Shown here: one piece after another, positions 1 to 6,462 of the stretch | Layout: every line of letters begins with the position of its first letter | Position numbering within the stretch: position 1 is the stretch's first letter | From: Bacteroidota bacterium | Lineage (GTDB): Bacteria > Bacteroidota > Bacteroidia > Bacteroidales > GCA-2748055 | Direction: 5' to 3' | Assembly: GCA_024244665.1 (NCBI GenBank) | Contig: JAAEOI010000175.1 | Coordinates: forward strand, 1 to 13,754 | Length of the DNA: 13,754 nt | Made by a program: the position numbers and the translations under genes | Notes under the pieces: generated by a model | The model's database searches: none | Seen by the model: the letters and a program-made list of their open reading frames with translations, nothing else | What the model was told of the DNA's origin: nothing

Positions 1-16
1 AATCAAAAAATAAGCA

Positions 17-921
17 ATGAGACCTGTATCACTTATTCTGCCCCTTGTATACCTGTTTGTCCTGTGCTCCTGCGATGCTGGGCGAGAAAGAATGTCCCCG
101 CCCAACATCATCTTCATTATGTCGGACGACCATGCCTACCAGGCAATAAGTGCCTACCAGGATCACCTGATCTCTACCCCGAATATTGACCGTTTGGCCG
201 AAGAGGGAATGATCTTTACCAATGCATGCGTAACAAATTCCATCTGTGCCCCTTCACGGGCCACAATCTTAACGGGAAAGCACTGCCATGTACATGGGAA
301 GATTGATAATAATTTTCCTTTCGATACTACACAGATAACCTTTCCCCAGGTATTTCAGGAAGCCGGGTATCAGACTGCCATGTTCGGTAAGCTTCATTTC
401 GGGAACAATCCCAAAGGCATTGATGAGTTCAGGATCCTACCCGGGCAGGGCAACTATTATAACCCGGATTTCATCACCAATGAAGGTGATATGCAGGTGG
501 AAGGGTATGTGACCGACGTGATTACCGACTTCACTCTCGAATGGATGAAGGAACGAAGAGATCCGGACAGGCCCTTTCTCCTTTTTTACCTTCACAAGGC
601 CCCGCACAGGGCCTGGCTCCCTGCACCGAGGCATCACAAGGAATATATTCAAAAAAAATCTTCCCTGAACCGGCTACACTCCTGGATGACTATTCGGGAA
701 GGGGCAGTGCTGCCAGGGAGGCAGAGATGAATATTCTTTTACACCAGACCTGGACGGGCGATACAAAACTCAGGTATGAGCCTGGCCAGTACCGATTACT
801 GGGCGATTTCCTGTCCAAATACCCCGGTATTTCAATATACCGTAATTTTACTATTGAATGGAATTTAATGTTAATAATCCTCAATACTATGAAAATCCTG
901 AAAAGGCTATCCCGCCACTGA
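17..921 (+). pseudogene. Frameshifted, C-terminally truncated lipoprotein sulfatase (type I, CAPSR active site)
   Basis: Family S1 sulfatases remove sulfate esters from glycans, using a formylglycine made from the Cys of CxPSR. The first frame (17-730) has a lipoprotein signal ending at Cys19 (LCSC), metal-binding Asp37/Asp38 in IMSDDHA, the active site CAPSR at residues 77-81, a GKLH motif near 124-127 and a KAPHRAW motif near 194-200. At the run of eight A (651-658) the frame is lost. A sulfatase-like sequence resumes in the +1-shifted frame (IFPEPATLLDDYSGRGSAAR, then EAEMN), reading to a TGA at 919-921. One extra A would restore the frame. Similarity fades after about 770, and the C-terminal domain of a usual 450-550-residue enzyme is absent, so this is a pseudogene even if the A-run is a sequencing error. 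KAPHR resembles N-acetylglucosamine-6-sulfatase or N-sulfatase-type members, but the substrate is inferred only weakly. Confidence 0.85.
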
Positions 922-934
922 AAAAGGGTGGGAT
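909..934 (-). terminator. Possible intrinsic terminator of the Crp/Fnr gene
   Basis: An 8-bp stem (ATCCCGCC at 909-916 against GGTGGGAT at 927-934, one G-T wobble) encloses a 10-base loop. It lies a few bases past the stop codon of the minus-strand regulator. On that strand it is followed by AGCCTTTTC, so the U-tract is short. The hairpin is seen in the sequence; its function is inferred and uncertain. Confidence 0.35.
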
Positions 935-939
935 TTAGT

Positions 940-1659
940 TCAACAGAGGTTATGGATCCGTCTCAACCGGTCCTTATTCTTGATAACGATTCTTTTACCG
1001 GTGGACGTGATGGTTCCGTCTTCCTTAAATTCCTTGAAAATACGGCTTACACTTTCCTTTGACATCCCGGTAAATTCGGCAAGCTCCAGGCGGGAAAGAT
1101 CCATGTCGAATTCGTCGGCCTGGTAAATACTGTCTGAAAGGTATAATATGGCTTCTGCCACACGTCCGTACATCTGCTTCTGTGAAATGCTTACCAGGCG
1201 GTTAATCGCCTGAATATACCTTGTGGAAAAGGTTGATAGAAAGGAATCTGTAAATTCATTATTGGTCTGAATGATCCTTTTAAATATGCTGGCATCGATC
1301 AGGCAGATTTTAGCCTCTGTCAAAGCGATCACCGAAAATGCATATTTGTTGTCCTCGAACATCCCGGGACCACCAAGGATCTCCGAAGGCCTGACCAAGC
1401 CTATCATAACATTTTTATCAGGTGCAACCTCCACAATAAGTTTTGCCAGCCCTTCGTTAAAGGATACAACATGAGTGAACTGGGTACCCTGTTTGATTAT
1501 GGTTTCACCTTTACGGTAGGTAACTGTTGACTTGCTTTTGTTGAACAGCTGCAGCTCTTTCCGGGTAAGCTGCCTGAAGCAATCTGCCTTCCTGTTACAG
1601 AGGATGCAGTTATCGTTGACGGCACTGTGGGATGGTGTATCTTCCTTCAATTTTATCAT
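940..1659 (-). CDS. Crp/Fnr-family regulator with FNR-type four-cysteine set
   Basis: This is a 239-residue transcription factor with an N-terminal cysteine cluster, a cyclic-nucleotide-binding-like beta-roll (about 30-140), a dimerisation helix and a C-terminal winged helix-turn-helix (about 185-225). Cysteines at 18, 21 and 27 have the C-x2-C-x5-C spacing of E. coli FNR (20, 23, 29). Cys119 in EAKICLID aligns with FNR Cys122, giving the full ligand set of an oxygen-labile [4Fe-4S] cluster. The recognition helix SKESVSRI places Glu202, Ser205 and Arg206 with the spacing of FNR Glu209/Ser212/Arg213, which read TTGAT half-sites. A perfect TTGAT-N4-ATCAA box lies just upstream. I chose the ATG at 1659; an in-frame TTG at 1677 would add six residues. 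The gene is divergent from the cytochrome operon. That it senses oxygen is inferred from cysteine placement; NO or redox sensing is the alternative. Confidence 0.9.
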   Translation of the reverse strand: MIKLKEDTPSHSAVNDNCILCNRKADCFRQLTRKELQLFNKSKSTVTYRKGETIIKQGTQFTHVVSFNEGLAKLIVEVAPDKNVMIGLVRPSEILGGPGMFEDNKYAFSVIALTEAKICLIDASIFKRIIQTNNEFTDSFLSTFSTRYIQAINRLVSISQKQMYGRVAEAILYLSDSIYQADEFDMDLSRLELAEFTGMSKESVSRIFKEFKEDGTITSTGKRIVIKNKDRLRRIHNLC

Positions 1660-1689
1660 GCTGCAAAAATACAACAATTATGTTAAAAA

Positions 1690-1703
1690 TTGATCAATAT
1701 CAA
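1690..1703. promoter_or_regulatory. Perfect FNR box TTGATCAATATCAA
   Basis: The 14-bp palindrome TTGAT-CAAT-ATCAA matches the E. coli FNR consensus TTGATnnnnATCAA at all ten specified positions. Its centre is about 37 bp upstream of the regulator ATG and about 164 bp upstream of the cytochrome ATG. The regulator's recognition helix keeps the FNR residues that read TTGAT, so autoregulation is likely. Control of the plus-strand operon is plausible but its start site is not visible. Confidence 0.75.
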
Positions 1704-1711
1704 TTTATTTA

Positions 1712-1725
1712 TTGACAGCGGTCAA
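1712..1725. promoter_or_regulatory. Second Fnr-like palindrome TTGACAGCGGTCAA
   Basis: TTGAC-AGCG-GTCAA is a perfect 5+5 inverted repeat with the same 14-bp architecture as the neighbouring FNR box, differing only at the inner base of each half-site. The two centres are 22 bp apart, about two helical turns, so two dimers would bind the same DNA face. It may be a weaker site for the same protein or a site for another Crp/Fnr paralogue. Confidence 0.55.
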
Positions 1726-1860
1726 TTACTGTCATGCCATATAAAACTCCTGATTTACCAAATAACATACCGATTGGCAATATAGCTCATGCCCTAAAAC
1801 CAGATAATTACAAGGGAATAAGTAGATTGTATTGTTATTGATATTTAAAAGCAATGCCTT

Positions 1861-2241
1861 ATGAGAAAGAAACTATATATAATTTTCTCTCACATTTTGA
1901 CTGCCTTCCTGATGCTGGCCATATGCCAGTCATGCGAGTGGGAAAAGCTGGAACCGGTTGACGAAAGCGATCTCCCGGAAACAGTAAGTTTCAGCACGAA
2001 TGTTCAGCCCATTTTCACTACCAGTTGCACGAATTGCCATAATGGCACCATACCCCCGAATCTACTTCCGGACGATTCCTTTCTTGAACTGACTGGAGGA
2101 GGTTACATCGAAACGGATGATCCTGAGAATAGCGAGCTTTACAAGTCCATCAACACGGGAGGCAGTATGAACCAGTATACATCTGAACTGGACAGGGCGA
2201 TGATATTGAAATGGATCGTCCAGGGTGCGAAAGAAAATTAA
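1861..2241 (+). CDS. Monoheme c-type cytochrome lipoprotein
   Basis: This 126-residue protein is a predicted envelope electron carrier. The signal ends in a lipobox-like CQSC with the lipidated Cys at 25. The segment VSFSTNVQPIFTTSCTNCH then carries a single heme-binding CxxCH (Cys56, Cys59, His60), in the context typical of short planctomycete-type/PSCyt1-like cytochrome c domains. Near the C-terminus, GGSMNQYTSEL and MILKWIVQGAKEN match the usual family ending, where Met103 would be the sixth heme ligand. It is the first gene of a four-gene operon, 12 bp before the next start, and sits downstream of two Fnr-like palindromes. The partner and electron donor are unknown. The cytochrome assignment is firm; periplasmic-facing lipid anchoring is inferred from the signal. 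Confidence 0.88.
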   Translation: MRKKLYIIFSHILTAFLMLAICQSCEWEKLEPVDESDLPETVSFSTNVQPIFTTSCTNCHNGTIPPNLLPDDSFLELTGGGYIETDDPENSELYKSINTGGSMNQYTSELDRAMILKWIVQGAKEN

Positions 2242-2253
2242 ATTTTAAAAACC

Positions 2254-3150
2254 ATGAAGAATAGATATAAATACTTCTTAATATTCTTTCTCTTCCTTCC
2301 CTTTTCCCTGCATTCCCAGGATGACCTCCTGGAAATGCTGAATGAGGAGGTGGAAGAAGAGACACTTGAAGTAGCATATACTTTCAAGTCCACTCGTGTC
2401 CTGAACGGACACTCCATAGAGCGGATGTTCAAGCAACAGCTCGATTTCAGGGTCAACCACCGTTTCGGAGCTGTGAACCAGGGATGGTATGATTTCTGGG
2501 GTATCGATAATGCCCTTGTCAGCCTTGATCTTGGATATGGCATAACGGACTGGTTAATGATAGGGGTACGCCGCAGCACCTACGAAAAGGTTTACGACGG
2601 TTCCATCAAATGGTCAATACTAAGGCAGACCGAAGGGGCCGGGAATTTTCCTGTGGCCATCTCCTATTATACCAACCTGGCATACAGCACGCTGAAAACC
2701 AATCCGGAGAAGGACCCCCCCGAGAGGATGGGTTATACACACCAGCTCCTGGTGGCCCGGAAATTCAATGAAGCAATTTCACTACAGGTCATGCCCACCT
2801 ATGTGCACCGAAACCTGGTTGATTTTGACGAGGAGAATGACATTTTCGCGATGGGTGTAGGAGGACGATGGAAGTTCCACCGCAGGGTGGCCCTGATGGT
2901 TGAATATTTCTACACAAGCCATGCCGCAGCCAGCCGTAAGAATGAGACCACAACCGATTTCTACAATCCTCTTTCTTTGGGGGTTGATATTGAAACCGGA
3001 GGACATGTATTCCAGTTGTTCATCAGTAATTCCCGCATACAGGAAGAGGGCGGATTCATTGGAAGTACTACTGATTCCTGGCTGGACGGTGGAATATTCT
3101 TTGGATTTAATATCAGCAGGGTATTTGCAATAGGAAAGGTTAAACATTAA
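2254..3150 (+). CDS. DUF5777-family outer-membrane beta-barrel protein
   Basis: This 298-residue protein has a cleavable signal (hydrophobic FLIFFLFLPFSLHSQ, then an acidic stretch DDLLEMLNEEVEEE). The family hallmark follows at about 44-70 (FKSTRVLNGHSIE, then DFRVNHRFGAVNQG), with GIDNALVSLDLGYGITDWLM and a repeating pattern of alternating hydrophobic and aromatic residues through FFGFNISRVF near the end, as expected of transmembrane beta-strands. Members of this Bacteroidota family are thought to be outer-membrane barrels but have no established function. Its position between a cytochrome c lipoprotein and a YceI-like protein suggests a redox or respiratory envelope role, for example as a pore or a scaffold. 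That role is inference from context only. Confidence 0.8.
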   Translation: MKNRYKYFLIFFLFLPFSLHSQDDLLEMLNEEVEEETLEVAYTFKSTRVLNGHSIERMFKQQLDFRVNHRFGAVNQGWYDFWGIDNALVSLDLGYGITDWLMIGVRRSTYEKVYDGSIKWSILRQTEGAGNFPVAISYYTNLAYSTLKTNPEKDPPERMGYTHQLLVARKFNEAISLQVMPTYVHRNLVDFDEENDIFAMGVGGRWKFHRRVALMVEYFYTSHAAASRKNETTTDFYNPLSLGVDIETGGHVFQLFISNSRIQEEGGFIGSTTDSWLDGGIFFGFNISRVFAIGKVKH

Positions 3151-3174
3151 ATCATACAGTAAAACTTACATATC

Positions 3175-3726
3175 ATGAAACAAATAATAGCAATACTTGC
3201 CGTCGCCGGGATGTTTGCCGGCAGTGCGGCAGCCCAGAAATACATAACTAAGGAAGGGGTATGCGATATCTTCTCCGAAACCTCCTTCTTTACCATTGAA
3301 GCCACCAATAAGAAGGTAGCCAGTATCTTGGATGCCTCCAACGGAGATATTGTGGCCTCTACACTAATGCGTTCCTTTAAATACCAGGAAGCCTTGGTGG
3401 AAGAGCACTTCAATGAGAATTACATGGAATCCCACATGTACCCCAAAGGCGTCTTCAAGGGAAAGATCACCAATTTCAGTGAAGTGGATCTGGGTAAGGA
3501 TGGCATCTATCCCATTACCATTGAGGGAGAACTCTCATTACATGGAGAAACTAATTCCCTGACCACTCCCGGCAAGCTGGTAGTCAAAGGAGAAATCGTT
3601 ACAGGTACTACAGAATTCGAAGTCTCCCTGGCCGCCTACAAGATTAAGGTAGAGGAGAAATACAAGGACCGGATTAGGGATGAAATAAAGATCGATCTTC
3701 ATTTTGATTATAACCTTATGAAATAA
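3175..3726 (+). CDS. YceI-like periplasmic lipocalin-fold protein
   Basis: This 183-residue protein has a signal peptide (MKQIIAILAVAGMFAGSAAA, cleavage near AAAQ). The mature region follows the YceI pattern: a first strand with F-x-I-E-A-T-N-K-K-V, then DASNGDIVASTLMRSFKY and FNENYMESHMYPKGVFKGKI, where the last strand and turn are the best recognised part, and a GELSLHGETN hairpin close to the usual LTLHGVT motif. YceI proteins are beta-barrel folds, some of which bind polyisoprenoids or quinone-like lipids. They are often encoded beside cytochromes. The third gene of the operon, it starts 24 bp after the barrel gene and ends 12 bp before the OB-fold gene. The ligand is not predictable here. 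Confidence 0.82.
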   Translation: MKQIIAILAVAGMFAGSAAAQKYITKEGVCDIFSETSFFTIEATNKKVASILDASNGDIVASTLMRSFKYQEALVEEHFNENYMESHMYPKGVFKGKITNFSEVDLGKDGIYPITIEGELSLHGETNSLTTPGKLVVKGEIVTGTTEFEVSLAAYKIKVEEKYKDRIRDEIKIDLHFDYNLMK

Positions 3727-3738
3727 ACACATTCAGCC

Positions 3739-4197
3739 ATGAAAAAATTATTCAGGATCATCTTAATACTGGGCGCCGTGGGGATCCTCAGCGCCTTTTC
3801 AGTTTACATGTACGTGTTCCATAAACCGCACCGTAATATCGCCAAAGAAGCGCCGGCCTACGTAATGGATGCTCAGTCATTTTATTCGGAATTCTCGAGC
3901 GACGAGACCTCAGCTTATGAGAAATACGGAAACCAGGTAGTCCAGGTATCCGGCGAAGTAATAGACATCAGCATGTCAGATAACAGCGCATCACTAGTCC
4001 TTCTCGATGAAATGGAAGGCATAGCCTGTGCCTTCGACAGCCTGGGAATAGTCAGACAAAAAGGTCATCTCGAGGGAATACAGATCGGAGACAACGTAAA
4101 CCTCAAGGGACAGTGTGACGGCTACGACATGATCATGGGTGTGGTCCTCACCCGTTGCATCCTCCTGGAGGACAACATCATCATCGCATCCGAATAA
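3739..4197 (+). CDS. Membrane-anchored OB-fold protein (tRNA_anti-like)
   Basis: This 152-residue protein has one N-terminal transmembrane segment (about 5-27, FRIILILGAVGILSAFSVYMYVF) followed by KPHRNIAKEAP. The soluble domain starts with DAQSFYSEFSSDETSAYEKY and then strands VVQVSGEVIDI, SASLVLLDE, IACAFD, GDNVNLKGQCDGYD and VVLTRCIL. This matches the Bacteroidota tRNA_anti-like OB-fold family, whose members are generally small envelope proteins and probably do not act on tRNA. It is the last gene of the operon and ends in tandem stops (TAATAG, 4195-4200). Three cysteines in the OB domain could be redox-relevant but none forms a recognised motif. Function is unknown; the OB-fold is recognised from the strand pattern. 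Confidence 0.75.
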   Translation: MKKLFRIILILGAVGILSAFSVYMYVFHKPHRNIAKEAPAYVMDAQSFYSEFSSDETSAYEKYGNQVVQVSGEVIDISMSDNSASLVLLDEMEGIACAFDSLGIVRQKGHLEGIQIGDNVNLKGQCDGYDMIMGVVLTRCILLEDNIIIASE

Positions 4198-4200
4198 TAG

Positions 4201-4683
4201 TACAGTTTTCAATTAGAAGCAAAATTCCTGCATATTACTTCAGGTCGAAACAAATCTGATTTCAATGCTCTTCCCGTGCAGATGGGTTTTGATAAGTATT
4301 TCGGGATCCTGGAAGGGGAAAACAATCATTTTGTGACGCCTGAGGATCGTTCAACCTACCTGGAAGGAAAGGAACCTTCCAGGCTTTCCTTCGACCGGAC
4401 CTATTCTATGAATTGTGCAGTAAGGAAGGCCGGTCCGGCAAACTATAAGAACTGCGAGGGTGAAAAAACCAGGGCATTCTATGCAACAGATGGAGAAACA
4501 GACAGGGCGATAGAAATGATCAGGGAAGAACATGACAGCAAGGATCCTTTTTTCCTCTACCTGGCCTACCGGGCACCCCATTTGCCATTGCAGGCTCCGG
4601 ATGAACTGGTGTAGAAATACATGTCTTATTATGAAAACTTCCCTGAGGTTAGGGCATTTTTCCCGGAGAAGCAGGGTATGAGA
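4201..4683 (+). pseudogene. Internal remnant of a second sulfatase
   Basis: An open frame begins immediately after the tandem stops of the preceding gene, with no promoter or start of its own; sulfatase similarity is clear from about 4258. It reads MGFDKYFGILEGENNHF, then YATDGETDRAIEMI, DPFFLYLAYRAPHLPLQAP and DELV, the mid-region of a type I sulfatase. A TAG at 4612-4614 interrupts what should be DELVEKY (TAG for GAG), and the frame continues as KYMSYYENFPEVRAFFPEKQ to a TGA at 4681-4683. The N-terminal metal ligands, the CxPSR catalytic motif and the C-terminal domain are all missing, so it cannot be active. It has its own APH motif and differs in sequence from the sulfatase at the window start, so it is not that gene's lost half. 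Confidence 0.8.
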
Positions 4684-4764
4684 TGAGCTATAAAAAAGGA
4701 GGGGAACTGGATGAACCAGTCCGCAAAGAGCTTCAAAGATAATATATCTATAACAGTAAGTTTA

Positions 4765-4792
4765 ATTTACAAATTGCGCTATATTTGTAAAT
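4765..4792. promoter_or_regulatory. Inverted-repeat operator and promoter of hipBA
   Basis: Two perfect 10-base arms, ATTTACAAAT (4765-4774) and ATTTGTAAAT (4783-4792), are separated by 8 bases. The right arm overlaps TATATTTG (4780-4787), which fits the Bacteroidota -7 element TAnnTTTG. That predicts transcription starting about 10-15 bases before the antitoxin ATG at 4806. A palindrome over the promoter is the classical arrangement for HipB-type autorepression. The repeat is seen; binding by the encoded antitoxin is inferred. Confidence 0.65.
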
Positions 4793-4805
4793 ATAAATTA
4801 ACGTT

Positions 4806-5126
4806 ATGGGAAAAAGGAAGCAGGTTCTTTTGCCAAAAACCAAGAAAATACTTAGTGAACTTGGAGAAAATATAAAACTTGCCCGATTGCGAAGGAAACT
4901 AAGTGCGGAACAAGTTTCAGAGAGAGCAAATATAAGCAGACCCACACTTGTGGAAATTGAAAAAGGCTCACCTTCTGTTAGTATCGGTTCCTATTTGCTT
5001 GTTTTAAAAGTACTTGGATTGGAGCAGGATTTCTTATTGCTGGCAAAGGATGACGAGTTAGGCAGGAAGTTACAGGATGCAAGAATTTCTCCCAAAGCAC
5101 GTGCTCCTAAGAGAAAGGGCATCTAA
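4806..5126 (+). CDS. hipB: HipB-type XRE antitoxin and repressor
   Basis: This 106-residue protein has an XRE/Cro helix-turn-helix domain at about 20-72 (LSAEQVSERANISRPTLVEI, then EKGSPSVSIGSYLLVLKVLGL). The helix ISRPTLVEIEKG is the characteristic recognition region, and the conserved Glu pair precedes the G-x-P-x-V loop. A lysine- and arginine-rich tail (about 88-106, ending KARAPKRKGI) follows. HipB proteins dimerise, bind operators to repress the module and neutralise the HipA kinase. The ATG at 4806 lies 13 bp after a perfect palindrome over the predicted promoter. Its stop overlaps the hipA start by one base (TAATG), so the two are translationally coupled. Role assignment rests on the HTH and on the partner gene. 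Confidence 0.88.
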   Translation: MGKRKQVLLPKTKKILSELGENIKLARLRRKLSAEQVSERANISRPTLVEIEKGSPSVSIGSYLLVLKVLGLEQDFLLLAKDDELGRKLQDARISPKARAPKRKGI

Positions 5127-6400
5127 TGGCAAGGCAAGAGAGCAAACGATCAATTTTTGTATATGCTCATTGGAAAGGGTTACGAGATCCAATGTTGATG
5201 GGTGTTTTGCATTCAGAGAGGGTCAGAGGCAATGAAATATTCTCTTTTGAATATGATAATACGTGGTTAAAATCAGATTTTGTTCACCTTTTGGATCCTC
5301 AATTGCAATTGTATTCCGGACTCCAATTTCTAAATGAAGGACATCAGAGTTTTGGAATGTTTCTAGATTCTTCACCGGATCGTTGGGGGCGCTTGTTGAT
5401 GAAGAGAAGAGAGGCAGCACTGGCCCGAAAAGATGATCGGCCAGAGGATAAGCTATTTGAGACGGATTATTTATTAGGTGTTTATGATGAACACAGAATG
5501 GGAGCACTAAGATTCAAGATGGATAGAGATGGCCTATTTTTAAATAGCAATCGTGAAATTGCCACTCCCCCCTGGACCTCAATTCAAGAGTTAGAGCATA
5601 TAAGCCTTCGGCTTGAAGAGGAGGATGCTGTTGAAAATCCGGAATATTACAAATGGCTTATGATGTTTGTTGATCCTGGTTCGTCGCTTGGTGGTGCCAG
5701 ACCAAAGGCAAGTGTAAAGGATCAAGATGGTAGTCTGTGGATCGCTAAATTCCCCAGCAGAGGTGATAAAGGGGATACAGGGGGATGGGAAATGGTTACC
5801 TATGAGATGGCCCTGCAGGCTGGCATTAACATGGCTGAGTCTAAAGTTCAAAAATTCTCATCGGATTTTTATACTTTTCTTACCAGAAGATTTGACCGTA
5901 CACCAAAAGGTGAACGTCTTCATTTTGCTTCCGCAATGACCTTGCTGGAACGCCAGGATATGCAGGATCATACGCTTGGCGCCAGTTATCTGGAGATAGT
6001 GGAATTTATTACTACACATGGTGCCAGGGTCGAAGAGGATCTGATGGAATTATGGCGAAGAATTATTTTTAGTATTTGCGTATCCAATACCGATGATCAT
6101 CTGAGAAATCATGGATTTATATTATCTGAGGAAGGATGGGTGTTATCCCCGGCATATGATATAAATCCCAATGAATTCGGGAGAGGTTTAAGCTTAAACA
6201 TATCAGAAGATGATAATGCGCTGGATATTGATCTTGCATTGGAGGTAAGAGAGTATTTCAGATTGTCACAAAAGATGGCCGAAGAAATTATAAATGAAGT
6301 GAAACTTTCAGTTAAAAATTGGAGGACCCTTGCCAACAAATACGGAATTTCCCGATCAGAGCAGGATATTATAGCAACAGCCTTTCAAAAAGCGGATTAA
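5126..6400 (+). CDS. hipA: HipA-type serine/threonine kinase toxin
   Basis: This 424-residue protein is close in length to E. coli HipA (440), with an N-terminal HipA_N domain ending in FLDSSPDRWGRLLM (80-92) and a C-terminal PI4K-like kinase fold. Catalytic features are present: a glycine-rich loop GSSLGGARPK (185-194), a likely ATP lysine in LWIAKFP (Lys208), the catalytic loop SNTDDHLRNHGF with Asp323 and Asn328, and a metal-binding Asp345 in SPAYDINP. Family members arrest growth by phosphorylating targets such as glutamyl-tRNA synthetase; the target here is unknown. The Ser186/Ser187 pair sits where HipA is autophosphorylated (Ser150 in E. coli). All key residues are intact, so the toxin is probably active. 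By eye the module is more A/T-rich than the flanking operons, consistent with horizontal acquisition. Confidence 0.92.
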   Translation: MARQESKRSIFVYAHWKGLRDPMLMGVLHSERVRGNEIFSFEYDNTWLKSDFVHLLDPQLQLYSGLQFLNEGHQSFGMFLDSSPDRWGRLLMKRREAALARKDDRPEDKLFETDYLLGVYDEHRMGALRFKMDRDGLFLNSNREIATPPWTSIQELEHISLRLEEEDAVENPEYYKWLMMFVDPGSSLGGARPKASVKDQDGSLWIAKFPSRGDKGDTGGWEMVTYEMALQAGINMAESKVQKFSSDFYTFLTRRFDRTPKGERLHFASAMTLLERQDMQDHTLGASYLEIVEFITTHGARVEEDLMELWRRIIFSICVSNTDDHLRNHGFILSEEGWVLSPAYDINPNEFGRGLSLNISEDDNALDIDLALEVREYFRLSQKMAEEIINEVKLSVKNWRTLANKYGISRSEQDIIATAFQKAD

Positions 6401-6462
6401 AACAATTACTATCTTTAACGCGAAAATGAAATAGTAAAAGTCCAAAACACAATTCATCATTA

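Noticed and set aside
858..938. Short frame 858-938 (includes NNPQYYENPEKAIPPLKKGG) beside the first sulfatase end
   Set aside because: It looks protein-like and could be a leftover tail, but it is only 26 codons, in a third frame with a stop immediately upstream, and I could not tie it to the sulfatase family.
1664..1677. TATTTTTG on the minus strand before the regulator, resembling a TAnnTTTG -7 element
   Set aside because: It lies only a few bases from the ATG, has no matching -33 TTTG at the right spacing, and overlaps a possible TTG start. Too weak to call a promoter.
4684..4740. Frame reading MSYKKGGELDEPVRKELQR after the second sulfatase remnant
   Set aside because: It might be a sulfatase tail in a shifted frame, but it is too short and unplaced to assign.
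6401..6462. TATCTTTA as a possible -7 element before the TonB operon
   Set aside because: It misses the final G of the element and has no properly spaced -33, so the promoter of this operon remains unlocated.
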